A stretch of 64,000 nucleotides of DNA. Source: a bacterium (GTDB lineage Bacteria > Vulcanimicrobiota > JABDET01). The position numbers and the translations under genes were made by a program. The notes below the pieces were generated by a model, which was not told where the DNA came from, ran no database searches, and saw nothing but the letters and a program-made list of their open reading frames with translations. Positions within the stretch are counted from its first letter, which is position 1; every line of letters starts with the position of its first letter. This document shows positions 1-7,889 of the stretch, one piece after another. Where the stretch lies: positions 124,001 to 188,000 of the forward strand of contig JAKAVV010000002.1 in the NCBI GenBank assembly GCA_021817145.1. The letters are read 5' to 3'.

Positions 1-315
1 ATGAACAGCAGCAATCGTTGTAATCGGGAGCTTCTTAAGTTTTAAGAGGATCTGGTGAAACAAAGGAAGGGTTTCTGAAACTTTATCTTCTGTATGATCT
101 TTGATATCCACCCCTGCTGAAAAAGCTTTTTCTCCTTCCCCTTTGATCACAAGAATCTGGGCTTTTTCGTGAATATCAGGAAGATCAAGAAGCTGATTGA
201 ACTGTTTTAAAGCAGGAATATTCAGGACATTTAAAGGAGGATGATGGATTGTGAACCAGGCTGTATTATCCTTTAGTTCCATCGAAACAAAGGGAGTAGA
301 AGTTATTGAATTCAT
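1..315 (-). CDS. Enoyl-CoA hydratase/isomerase (crotonase) family, N-terminal part
   Basis: Reading the minus strand from the ATG at 313-315 gives 105 codons without a stop, running off the left edge, so only the N-terminal part of the protein is in the window. It begins MNSITSTPFVSMELKDNT and contains HHPPLNVL followed by GEGEKAFSAGVDIKDH. The second motif is the crotonase oxyanion-hole signature around the acyl-CoA pocket. The family includes enoyl-CoA hydratases, isomerases and ring-cleaving enzymes, and this fragment lacks the catalytic acid region, so the reaction cannot be assigned. No partner acyl-CoA gene is visible on this side. The family call is secure; the substrate is unknown. 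Confidence 0.85.
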   Translation of the reverse strand, partial: MNSITSTPFVSMELKDNTAWFTIHHPPLNVLNIPALKQFNQLLDLPDIHEKAQILVIKGEGEKAFSAGVDIKDHTEDKVSETLPLFHQILLKLKKLPITTIAAVH

Positions 316-673
316 AGATATTTCAGCTTCTTATGGACAGAGCAAAAACCAACACACAATTCCTGACGCCATCTTTGAGTTTCGCTGCCACCCTCATTTA
401 GCCACATTAGTATAACATATCATTTGGTTATCAGCAATGATGCAGATCATGGTTTATGCCAGGAGCAGAGGCTGTTGTCAGAGCGTGGGGGGTTAGGTCA
501 CACTCTTCCTCATCCCTCAATATGGAAAATCGAATCCCCTGCGGCATGATCGAAATCATTGCAAAATTTATGCTGCAGTGATAAGATTTACACCAGGGAT
601 TTTCCCAAAAAATAAACAATAAATACACAATAATAAGGATAGAAAAAAGTTAATCAATGAAAAAGGAGCAGCC
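316..673. other. Intergenic region between divergent genes
   Basis: This 358-base gap separates the crotonase start from the secreted protein start. I see one plausible promoter (559-587) and an AAAGGAG ribosome binding site just before the ATG at 674. A 65-codon frame on the minus strand (431-628) has no ribosome binding site or recognisable protein character and is not called. No riboswitch or terminator hairpin with a T-run was found. Confidence 0.5.
559..587 (+). promoter_or_regulatory. Possible sigma-70-type promoter for the secreted protein
   Basis: A TTGCAA box at 559-564 is followed after exactly 17 bases by TAAGAT at 582-587. Each box matches the consensus at four of six positions. 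It sits about 85 bases upstream of the ATG at 674. The fit is moderate and untested. Confidence 0.35.
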
Positions 674-2089
674 ATGAAAAAAATTCTTATTTTAATCTTT
701 GTTTTTTCTTTCTTTCTCGCCGATCATTTTCCCTATCAAATCGTTCAAGCATCCCCAATCCAGAGCACAGTAACCATACGCATTCCTGCCATTCATCCCT
801 GGGTTAATACAGGGATAAGAGTCTTGTCTGGGGAAAGAATCAATATCACTGTCACAGGAACGATTAATGATGGCAGCAGGTATGCTCAGAATGCCACTTC
901 AGGACCAGGAGGTCTTGGAATGGTTGGACATGGCGGTCATTCCTGCAGTTCCAATCTCCACAACCCGCAGCCAAACCCTTACCTTGTCACTACTGTCCCT
1001 TGTGAATCCTTAGTGGGATATATTGGACAGTCCCCTCCCCCTTCTATTCCAATTTCTCCTCCAGCAGGTTTTGAAGTTGGGCAGAGAGCTTCTTTTACTG
1101 CAGCCCAAACAGGCGCTCTCTATTTAAGTGTTAATGATAATTATTTTCCCGACAACTCTGGGTACTTTACAGCAGTCATTCACATCCAAAAATCTTATTA
1201 TTACCCGAAGAGTTTCCATTATTCTCCTTCTTCATCAAGATCAAGTTCTGGTGTTCGCGCTTATGCTCAATCCAGCGCAGGAGCATCGAGTTCCTCAGGG
1301 AGTGGGAGCGCCTCCTATACTTTCAGCAAGCGGCCTCCAGGAGAGCCATTCTCTACTTTATCAGCCTCCCAATTAATGGCAAACACGTCTTATCCAATCC
1401 CAAACGTAAGCGCATCAGCAAGCTCCTTCACTATTGCTTTTTACGGAAATGAATCTGATCTGCGCAGCTATAAGCCCAGTACTGGAAAAAACGGAGAACC
1501 TATTGCCTACCAACCTATGGCTGCCTCTAATCCATGGATCTGGGGATGGCGTGTGGTATGGAGCACAAGCCAAAGCGATCTTACAGATGCTGTGTCTAAT
1601 CCTAACTCCCCGATCGACGTCTATAAGGAAAATAGATGGGGACCAGGGTCAGGGCAGTTAAACTCTGATACCTGGTACAGCGATATTGAAGCAACTTACA
1701 GTCCAGACCCACCAGGGAAAACCATCAATGGAAATGATCCAGGATTACAAGGAATCAGTATTACAGGAGCCCCGGGAGCAGCTGGATCCAGTGTTCAGCC
1801 AAATACCACTTATTATTTCGCAGTCATTAGAATTTTAGCCAATTTACCCCCTAAGGAAAGCATGACCAATCCTTTAAATTCTTTAGGATACCCTAATTTT
1901 TACTTGAACTATGCCATCCCTGTTTCTGCTGGCGGTCCAACCGGGGGAAATGACAATGCTGCTGTTTATTCTCCTGGTTCTGTCTGCGGATGGACAATTC
2001 AATGGGGACCTATTATAACAGGACAGGTTACAACAGCCAGTCAAAACGAGTCTGGACCAACAGGCGGACGATGGGGACATATAAAGTAA
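674..2089 (+). CDS. Secreted protein with PA-IL/LecA-like N-terminal domain
   Basis: The 471-residue product starts with a signal peptide (MKKILILIFVFSFFLADHFP, cleavage probably after IVQA) and should be exported. Residues about 30-170 contain HPWVNTGIRVLSGERINITVTG and later QTGALYLSVND, a pattern typical of LecA/PA-IL-like galactose-binding beta-sandwich domains. These occur in many secreted proteins and do not always bind sugar. A Ser-rich linker (about 190-215) leads to a C-terminal half of about 240 residues that I do not recognise, rich in Ser, Pro, Gly and Tyr with regular PNTTYYFAV-type strands. AAAGGAGCAGCC before the ATG supports the start. It lies 50 bases upstream of the BMC operon on the same strand, but nothing links it functionally. 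Confidence 0.7.
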   Translation: MKKILILIFVFSFFLADHFPYQIVQASPIQSTVTIRIPAIHPWVNTGIRVLSGERINITVTGTINDGSRYAQNATSGPGGLGMVGHGGHSCSSNLHNPQPNPYLVTTVPCESLVGYIGQSPPPSIPISPPAGFEVGQRASFTAAQTGALYLSVNDNYFPDNSGYFTAVIHIQKSYYYPKSFHYSPSSSRSSSGVRAYAQSSAGASSSSGSGSASYTFSKRPPGEPFSTLSASQLMANTSYPIPNVSASASSFTIAFYGNESDLRSYKPSTGKNGEPIAYQPMAASNPWIWGWRVVWSTSQSDLTDAVSNPNSPIDVYKENRWGPGSGQLNSDTWYSDIEATYSPDPPGKTINGNDPGLQGISITGAPGAAGSSVQPNTTYYFAVIRILANLPPKESMTNPLNSLGYPNFYLNYAIPVSAGGPTGGNDNAAVYSPGSVCGWTIQWGPIITGQVTTASQNESGPTGGRWGHIK

Positions 2090-2139
2090 TCTAAACTTCA
2101 GCAGGAAAAAAGAAAAAAAAAGGAAATAAATCAGTCATT

Positions 2140-4077
2140 ATGAAAAGTTATTTAGTTTTAGACAAAATCAATGGACCAGAAGATTTAAAAAACCTCACCC
2201 CGGAGGAAATGGCTCAACTCTGTTCTGACATTCGCGAAAAAATCGTGGATGCTATTTCAGGGATCGGAGGACATTTTGCTTCCAGTTTAGGTGTTGTTGA
2301 ATTAACCGTTGCTCTTCACTACCTTTTCAATTCTCCTCAAGATAAAATTGTCTGGGATACAGGACATCAAAGTTATCCGCACAAACTGCTGACAGGCAGA
2401 AGAAATGAACTCCATACCGTAAAGCAGTATGGAGGGATCAGCGGATTCCCAAGACGATATGAATCCCCCCATGATATTTTCGCAACAGGGCATGCCAGCA
2501 CTTCTCTTTCTGCTGCTCTTGGACTTGCTAAAGCAAGAGATGCCAGAGGAGGAAATGAACACATCATTGCTGTCATAGGGGATGGAGCTTTATCAGGCGG
2601 AATCGCTTATGAAGCATTAAACAATATTGGACATTACAAAACAAAAAATTTAATTGTTATTTTAAATGATAATGCGTTCTCAATTGCCCGCAGCGTTGGA
2701 GCCATGACCCAACATCTAACTAAACTTCGAAATCGCCCTTTTATCCGAAAAACAGAAAAAGAGCTGCGGGATTTTATGAAAGGGCTCCCTTTGGTTGGAA
2801 ATTCATTTGGGAAAGCAACAGAAACTCTTGACCAAGGATTAACATTCTTAACTGCCCCTGATAAAATGGGGGTTTTATTTGAAGAGTTCGGATTCCGCTA
2901 TATTGGCCCAATTGATGGGCATAATCTTCCTGATTTGATTTCTCACCTGAGTCTTGCAAAAGATACAGATATACCTGTTCTGCTTCAAGTTGTTACCACA
3001 AAAGGAAAAGGATATGAATTTGCTGAAGAAGATGCAACCACTTTCCATGGAGTGACCCCTTTCGATGTTTCAACAGGAAAAATGAAAAAATCTCCTTCTG
3101 GAGCCCCCCCTGCTTATACAACTGTTTTTGGAAATACCCTTGTGGAGCTTGCCAAAAAGGATGAAAAAATCGCTGCCATTACAGCTGCCATGCCTGATGG
3201 CACAGGACTGGTAAAATTTTCAAAAGAGATCCCTGACCGATATTATGATGTTGGAATCGCAGAAGAACATGCCGTTATTTTTGCCGCTGGATTAGCTGTC
3301 GGAGGAATGAAACCTGTTGTCGCTCTTTATTCCACTTTTATGCAAAGGGCTTTTGATCCTGTGATTCATGATGTGTGTTTACAGAATCTTCCTGTTATTT
3401 TTTGTCTGGATCGAGCAGGCATGGTAGGAGAAGATGGAGGGGCATTCCACGGGATATTTGACCTGACTTATCTTTCTTGTATTCCCAATATGTCTGTTAT
3501 GGCTCCTAAAGATGAAAATGAACTTCGTCAAATGCTTTTCACTGCTTTAAATTGGGAAAAAGGACCTGCTGCCATTCGTTATCCACGCGGCAGCGGAGTT
3601 GGAGTTCCTCTAGATCTTGAATTTAAAACCTTGCCTTGGGGAAAAGGAGAAGTTGTAAAAACAGGTAAAAAGTTGGTTTTTATTGCAATTGGCAGAATGG
3701 TTAATCAATGCGTAAAAGCAGCGGAATTATTGAGTAAAGAAGGGATTGATGCCGGCATTATCAATGCCAGATTCGCAAAACCTTTAGATGAAGAGCTGCT
3801 GCTGAAAGCTGCTGCTGATTATCCTTATGTGATTACAGTTGAAGAAAATGTGCTGCAAGGAGGATTTGGGAGCGCGGTTTTACAGCTCTATAATCGTCAT
3901 TCTCAGCTTCAAAACGTTTCTTTTGAAGCTCTTGGAGTGCCAGATCGGTTTATTGAACATGGTTCTCCTTCAATACTGTTGAAAGAGTGTGGACTAGACC
4001 CTGAAGGAATTGCTGCTCGCGCTAAAAGTTTTATTTTAGGTAAAAAACAAGCTTTTCCAATGGCAGTCTCTCTGTAA
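2140..4077 (+). CDS. dxs: DXS-like thiamine diphosphate enzyme, first gene of the BMC operon
   Basis: The 645-residue product aligns along its whole length with 1-deoxy-D-xylulose-5-phosphate synthase, which condenses pyruvate with glyceraldehyde 3-phosphate. Visible are GGHFASSLG (His45), the ThDP/Mg motif GDGALSGG with NDN further on, the catalytic Glu375 in GIAEEHA, LYSTFMQRA, LDRAG and IRYPRG. Two departures stand out. The acceptor-site motif that is DGxTHQG or DGxTHHG in canonical enzymes reads DGGAFHG here, so the His near E. coli position 431 is Phe436. The usual MSIS-NVGA loop reads FSIARSVGA. AAGGAAAT precedes the ATG. The gene is followed after 80 bases by BMC genes and is probably co-transcribed with them. 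It may be the housekeeping MEP enzyme, or a paralogue that uses the triose phosphate made by the DERA aldolase downstream. Confidence 0.85.
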   Translation: MKSYLVLDKINGPEDLKNLTPEEMAQLCSDIREKIVDAISGIGGHFASSLGVVELTVALHYLFNSPQDKIVWDTGHQSYPHKLLTGRRNELHTVKQYGGISGFPRRYESPHDIFATGHASTSLSAALGLAKARDARGGNEHIIAVIGDGALSGGIAYEALNNIGHYKTKNLIVILNDNAFSIARSVGAMTQHLTKLRNRPFIRKTEKELRDFMKGLPLVGNSFGKATETLDQGLTFLTAPDKMGVLFEEFGFRYIGPIDGHNLPDLISHLSLAKDTDIPVLLQVVTTKGKGYEFAEEDATTFHGVTPFDVSTGKMKKSPSGAPPAYTTVFGNTLVELAKKDEKIAAITAAMPDGTGLVKFSKEIPDRYYDVGIAEEHAVIFAAGLAVGGMKPVVALYSTFMQRAFDPVIHDVCLQNLPVIFCLDRAGMVGEDGGAFHGIFDLTYLSCIPNMSVMAPKDENELRQMLFTALNWEKGPAAIRYPRGSGVGVPLDLEFKTLPWGKGEVVKTGKKLVFIAIGRMVNQCVKAAELLSKEGIDAGIINARFAKPLDEELLLKAAADYPYVITVEENVLQGGFGSAVLQLYNRHSQLQNVSFEALGVPDRFIEHGSPSILLKECGLDPEGIAARAKSFILGKKQAFPMAVSL

Positions 4078-4101
4078 AACACGAAACAAGAGAGAATTTT
4101 A

Positions 4102-4164
4102 ATGATTGAAAAGCCAGCCGAAAAGCGCCATAAGCAGCCAAGTGATGATTACAAAAGATGCTGA
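4102..4164 (+). CDS. Possible 20-codon leader peptide overlapping the first BMC-P gene
   Basis: An ATG at 4102 opens a 20-residue frame (MIEKPAEKRHKQPSDDYKRC) whose TGA at 4162-4164 overlaps the ATG of the vertex-protein gene at 4158. That next ATG has no clear Shine-Dalgarno sequence of its own, so translation could be coupled through this frame. A weak AAGAGAG lies upstream of 4102. It could equally be a chance frame. Confidence 0.25.
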   Translation: MIEKPAEKRHKQPSDDYKRC

Positions 4165-4457
4165 TCGGAAAAATCATTGGAACAGTAGTTTGCACGCAGA
4201 AAGACGAAAAACTGGTTGGAGCAAAACTTCAAGTTGTTCTTCCTCTTCATGCTGCTGCTCTTTCTCCTGACGGCAAGCCAATTGTCGCGGTAGATTCCAT
4301 TGGGGCAGGGAACAACGAACTCGTTCTTGTCGCTGCAGGCAGTTCTGCCCGGCAGACGCAGAAAACAAAAGATACTCCAGTAGATGCTGTGATCATGGCA
4401 ATTATTGATTCCCTTGAAGTAGAGGGAACATTAACGTATCAAAAAGCAAGGGGATGA
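4158..4457 (+). CDS. BMC-P pentameric shell vertex protein (EutN/CcmL family), copy 1
   Basis: The 99-residue product has the family start MLIGKIIGTVVCTQKDEKL and the internal VDSIGAGNNELVLVAAGSSAR, the standard EutN/CcmL signature. Such proteins assemble as pentamers that cap the vertices of bacterial microcompartments. A short insertion (LHAAALSPDG) lies in the loop after the second strand. It is the first of three vertex genes in this operon. The next gene starts 6 bases after its stop. The start has no strong ribosome binding site and may depend on coupling to the small upstream frame. Confidence 0.93.
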   Translation: MLIGKIIGTVVCTQKDEKLVGAKLQVVLPLHAAALSPDGKPIVAVDSIGAGNNELVLVAAGSSARQTQKTKDTPVDAVIMAIIDSLEVEGTLTYQKARG

Positions 4458-4463
4458 TCTGTC

Positions 4464-5933
4464 ATGCAGGTAACTCAATCTGAATTGAACAAAATTATCG
4501 AAGAAGTGGTGGCAAAAGTCAGCCAAACACTCCAACCTAAAACTGCTGAAACTGCTGGATCATCCAAATCCTCTTTCAGCAGCGCAAAAGTTAATTCAAA
4601 ACCTGGAAACGGAATTTTTGAAACCCTGGATGATGCGGTAGAAGCTGCCAGAAAAGCCCAAATAGAACTCATGACAGTCACGGTTGAAAAAAGAAAAGCG
4701 ATCCTGGAAGGGATGAGGATCGCGGCTCGTCATCATGCTCACGCCTTAGCAAAGCTGGCAGTTGAAGAAACAGGGATGGGACGGTCAGAAGACAAAGAAA
4801 AAAAGATCCTGCTGGCTGCGGACAAAACCCCTGGAATGGAAGATTTAATCAGTGTTGCTCGCACAGGTGACAGAGGATTAACACTAGAAGAAATGGCTCC
4901 TTTTGGAGTGATTGGATCGATCACCCCTTCTACCAATCCAGCAGCCACTTTTATTAACAATGCTGTTTCTATGATCTCAGCAGGAAACTCAGTGGTTTTT
5001 AATCCTCACCCAAAAGCAAAACTTGTTTCCCTTAAAACCATGGAGATTTTAAATCAAGGAATTCAAGACTCTGGAGGACCTAAAAATCTGCTTACCAGTG
5101 TAGGAGAACCCACTCTTGAAACCAGTCAGAGTTTAATGAAACATCCTGGAGTCCGAATTCTGGCTGTTACCGGCGGAATGGGTGTTGTCCGTCAAGCCAT
5201 GCAGTCAGGGAAAAAGACAGTTTGCGCCGGACCTGGAAATCCTCCAGTTGTTGTAGATGAAACAGCAGACATACCAAAAGCCGCAAAAAATATTGTTTGG
5301 GGCTCCAGTTTTGATAATAATATCATGTGCCAATTAGAAAAAGAATGTTTTGTGGTGAATACTGCAGCAGACCAATTGATCAGCGAAATGCAGAAGCAAG
5401 GAGCCTATCTTTTAACCAATGAACAAAGAGACAGACTCTGTTCACTTATTCTTAACTGCCCTGGTGGTGGAGGCTGCTCTGAACCTGGATTAAATAGAGA
5501 TTTTATCGGAAAAAATGCCAGTGTTCTGGCAAAAGCCATTGGGCTTGACCTCCCTGATACAGTTCGTCTGCTCATTTGTGAAACAGAACCATCCCATCCG
5601 CTCATTATGACTGAACAACTGATGCCTTTTTTCCCCATCGCCCGTGTCAAAGATGTTTGGGAAGGAATTGATTGGGCTGTTAAAGCAGAACATGGTTATG
5701 GACACACAGCAGTCATGCACTCAAAAAATGTGGAACGATTAAGTCAGATGGCATATCGGATCAATACCGCTATTTTTGTTAAAAATGGAATGGCTTCAGC
5801 AGGTCTTGGATTTGGAGGAGAAGGTCATACAACCATGACAATTGGGACAACAACAGGGGAAGGGATTACAAGCGCGCGTCACTTTACCCGATTTCGTCGG
5901 TGCACTCTGGTAGATTATTTCAGGATTATTTAA
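4464..5933 (+). CDS. CoA-acylating aldehyde dehydrogenase of the BMC (PduP/EutE family)
   Basis: The 489-residue enzyme should oxidise an aldehyde with NAD and CoA to the acyl-CoA. Residues 1-25 (SELNKIIEEVVAKVSQTL) form an amphipathic helix of encapsulation-peptide type, followed by a Ser/Lys-rich linker of about 25 residues and then the dehydrogenase fold from FETLDDAVEAARKA. The catalytic cysteine is Cys289 in DNNIMCQLEKE. PFGVIGSITPSTNP and GPGNPPVVVD are family motifs. Its stop codon shares one base with the start of the RpiB gene (TAATG). Acetaldehyde released by the DERA encoded downstream is the likely substrate, by analogy with other metabolosomes. Confidence 0.93.
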   Translation: MQVTQSELNKIIEEVVAKVSQTLQPKTAETAGSSKSSFSSAKVNSKPGNGIFETLDDAVEAARKAQIELMTVTVEKRKAILEGMRIAARHHAHALAKLAVEETGMGRSEDKEKKILLAADKTPGMEDLISVARTGDRGLTLEEMAPFGVIGSITPSTNPAATFINNAVSMISAGNSVVFNPHPKAKLVSLKTMEILNQGIQDSGGPKNLLTSVGEPTLETSQSLMKHPGVRILAVTGGMGVVRQAMQSGKKTVCAGPGNPPVVVDETADIPKAAKNIVWGSSFDNNIMCQLEKECFVVNTAADQLISEMQKQGAYLLTNEQRDRLCSLILNCPGGGGCSEPGLNRDFIGKNASVLAKAIGLDLPDTVRLLICETEPSHPLIMTEQLMPFFPIARVKDVWEGIDWAVKAEHGYGHTAVMHSKNVERLSQMAYRINTAIFVKNGMASAGLGFGGEGHTTMTIGTTTGEGITSARHFTRFRRCTLVDYFRII

Positions 5934-6385
5934 TGAAAATTCTGATTGGCAGCGATCATGGAGGGTACACCCTAAAGGAAGATTTAAAACAATTCCTTCA
6001 GGAATCCGGATATCAAGTTCTGGATTTTGGGACTCATTCCCCGGATCCTGTGGATTATCCTGATATTGCCTTTTTAGTGGCTGATGCGGTTAGAAAAGAT
6101 CCTGAAACCGTTGGCATTATTTTAGATGGAGCAGGGATCGGATCCGCTATTGTCGCAAATAAAGTGCCTGGAATACGAGCTGCTGTGTGCAGCGATTTAT
6201 ACACAGCAAGAAATTCGAAAGAGCATAATGACGCCAATGTTTTAACCCTTGGAGGCAGAGTGCTTGGACCAGGGCTTGCTCGTGAGATCGTAAAAACTTG
6301 GCTTTCTTCTTCTTTTCTGGAGGCAAGACAAGCAAGAAGAGTCAAAAAAATTCTAGAAATTGAAAACCGTTATTTGAAATCATGA
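5933..6385 (+). CDS. RpiB/LacAB-type sugar-phosphate isomerase with Cys-to-Asp change
   Basis: The 150-residue product belongs to the ribose-5-phosphate isomerase B family. I chose the ATG at 5933 because the protein there begins with the conserved MKILIGSDHGG; a frame open from 5900 lies inside the dehydrogenase gene. His98 in SKEHNDANVL matches the ring-opening His99 of E. coli RpiB. The catalytic base motif CGTGIG of E. coli RpiB reads DGAGIG, so Cys66 is replaced by Asp65, and the position of the alternative Glu used in mycobacterial RpiB is Ser. The fold is clearly intact. An Asp could still act as a base, or the substrate may differ. RpiB homologues beside DERA are the hallmark of SPU-type microcompartments. 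Confidence 0.9.
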   Translation: MKILIGSDHGGYTLKEDLKQFLQESGYQVLDFGTHSPDPVDYPDIAFLVADAVRKDPETVGIILDGAGIGSAIVANKVPGIRAAVCSDLYTARNSKEHNDANVLTLGGRVLGPGLAREIVKTWLSSSFLEARQARRVKKILEIENRYLKS

Positions 6386-6651
6386 TTTTAGGACAGGTTA
6401 TTGGAAAAGTAATCTCTACCCAAAAAGATGAAAAACTCAAAGGAGCCACGCTGCGAATTGTGCAGCTGGTGAATCATCAGGGTAAAAAAGAAGGTTCTCC
6501 AGCAGCAGCGGTTGATTTAGTCCAAAGCGGAGACAATGATCTGGTTTATCTTGTAAAAGGAAGAGAAGCCTCATTACCATGGGTTCCAGAAGACTCCCCA
6601 ATTGATTTAGCCATTGTGGGAATTGTGAGAGAAATGAGAAAATCAGAATGA
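6382..6651 (+). CDS. BMC-P pentameric shell vertex protein, copy 2
   Basis: The 89-residue EutN/CcmL homologue starts MILGQVIGKVISTQKDEKL and contains AAAVDLVQSGDNDLVYLVKG. Its ATG overlaps the RpiB stop by four bases (ATGA), so the two are translationally coupled. It resembles copy 1 in the first strand but differs in the loops and C-terminus, so the three copies are diverged paralogues rather than recent duplicates. Confidence 0.93.
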   Translation: MILGQVIGKVISTQKDEKLKGATLRIVQLVNHQGKKEGSPAAAVDLVQSGDNDLVYLVKGREASLPWVPEDSPIDLAIVGIVREMRKSE

Positions 6652-6935
6652 TATATGGAGAAGTGATTGGATCCTTATGGGCAGCCATTCAGGAAAAAGA
6701 TTTTCAAGGAAAAAAGCTGCTGATTGTTGAAAGTATTGATTTGACCACAAGAAAAAAAACAGGAGAAACGGTTTTAGCTATTGATCTCGTTGGCGCTGGA
6801 ATGGGAGATAAGGTCCTGGTGATCTATGAAGGAGGTTCTGCTCGAATCGCTTTAAAGGATGAAAAAACCTGCGCAGAAGCGATTGTGGCGGGAATTGTGG
6901 ATCAGGTGGATATGATACAGGGATACAAAAAATGA
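6648..6935 (+). CDS. BMC-P pentameric shell vertex protein, copy 3
   Basis: The 95-residue EutN/CcmL homologue starts [19 protein letters not shown] and contains [24 protein letters not shown]. It is the most divergent of the three at the N-terminus, where the usual CTQKDE reads AAIQEKD. The start overlaps the previous stop by four bases and its own stop overlaps the DERA start by four bases. Three different pentamers in one operon are also seen in other SPU and planctomycete-type BMC loci. Confidence 0.93.
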   Translation: MIYGEVIGSLWAAIQEKDFQGKKLLIVESIDLTTRKKTGETVLAIDLVGAGMGDKVLVIYEGGSARIALKDEKTCAEAIVAGIVDQVDMIQGYKK

Positions 6936-7888
6936 GCGAATACAATCTAGAAAAACTGGTAGATGAAATTACTAAAGAGGTTCTGCGCGCTCTTGCATCA
7001 AATACCGGCCTATCCTCAAATACCAGCCTATCATCAAACATCAGCCTAAAAGATGAATCTAAAGGGATAGATCCTTTTCTGTTATCCCCTTGTGAAGCTC
7101 TAACAGGGGAATGCAATGCCTGTGGACACTGCCCCTCAAAATTGGAAGATAAAGTCTTACAAATCATCCAGGGGGGCGCCTGTCGAATTGGCGGAACTTT
7201 AGGAATGCCTTCTGTTCGGCCAGATTTAGCTTCACTCATTGATCATACCCTCTTAAAACCTGAAGCCACAAAAGAAGATGTGATCAAACTCTGTCAAGAA
7301 GCGGTTCAGCATAAATTTGCCAGCGTTTGCATTAATCCATCCTGGGTCAGTCTTGTCAAAGAACAAGTGGAAGGAAGTTCAGTGAAAGTTTGCACAGTTG
7401 TGGGTTTTCCTCTTGGAGCTACCACAACCATAGCAAAAGTTATGGAAACAAGAGATGCCATTGCCAATGGAGCAGATGAAATTGACATGGTTCTCAATGT
7501 TGGAGCATTAAAAGCGAAACAGGATGATCTGGTTTTCAAAGATATCCAGGCTGTTCGAGAAGCATCCAGTGAAAAAATATTAAAAGTCATCCTTGAAACC
7601 GCTCTATTAAGCGATGAAGAAAAAGTAAGAGCCTGCAAACTGGCTAAACAAGCAGGGGCTGATTTTGTTAAAACATCCACTGGTTTTGGACCAGGAGGAG
7701 CAACAGTTCATGATGTGGCTCTTATGAGAGAAACTGTTGGGGAAGAAATGGGGGTTAAAGCTTCAGGAGGAATTCGAGATTATGAAACCGCTCTAAAAAT
7801 GGTAGAAGCAGGAGCCACTCGAATTGGAGCCAGCGCCAGTGTTACGATTGTGAAAAAAGCGGCAGCAGGGAACGGGGGAAAATACTGA
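6932..7888 (+). CDS. deoC: Deoxyribose-phosphate aldolase (DERA) with encapsulation helix and Cys-rich linker
   Basis: The 318-residue product carries an extension of about 100 residues before the aldolase. The aldolase part, from [17 protein letters not shown], has the Schiff-base Lys247 in FVKTSTGFG, the second active-site Lys276 in GVKASGGIR and [11 protein letters not shown], so it should split 2-deoxyribose 5-phosphate into acetaldehyde and glyceraldehyde 3-phosphate. Residues 1-24 form an amphipathic helix like that of the aldehyde dehydrogenase and probably direct it into the BMC. The linker (about 25-40) is an imperfect repeat of SSNTSL. It is followed by Cys54, Cys61, Cys64 and Cys67, the last three in [10 protein letters not shown], and by Cys84. 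That cluster could bind a metal or Fe-S centre. This is the last gene of the operon; the convergent CopA gene ends one base away. Confidence 0.93.
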   Translation: MSEYNLEKLVDEITKEVLRALASNTGLSSNTSLSSNISLKDESKGIDPFLLSPCEALTGECNACGHCPSKLEDKVLQIIQGGACRIGGTLGMPSVRPDLASLIDHTLLKPEATKEDVIKLCQEAVQHKFASVCINPSWVSLVKEQVEGSSVKVCTVVGFPLGATTTIAKVMETRDAIANGADEIDMVLNVGALKAKQDDLVFKDIQAVREASSEKILKVILETALLSDEEKVRACKLAKQAGADFVKTSTGFGPGGATVHDVALMRETVGEEMGVKASGGIRDYETALKMVEAGATRIGASASVTIVKKAAAGNGGKY

Positions 7889-7889
7889 T

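Noticed and set aside
431-628. A 65-codon minus-strand frame upstream of the secreted protein
   Set aside because: No ribosome binding site, no recognisable motif and low-complexity composition; it overlaps the likely promoter of the plus-strand gene.
5900-5932. An earlier start for the RpiB-like gene
   Set aside because: It falls within the aldehyde dehydrogenase gene; the protein fold begins at the ATG at 5933, which overlaps the upstream stop.
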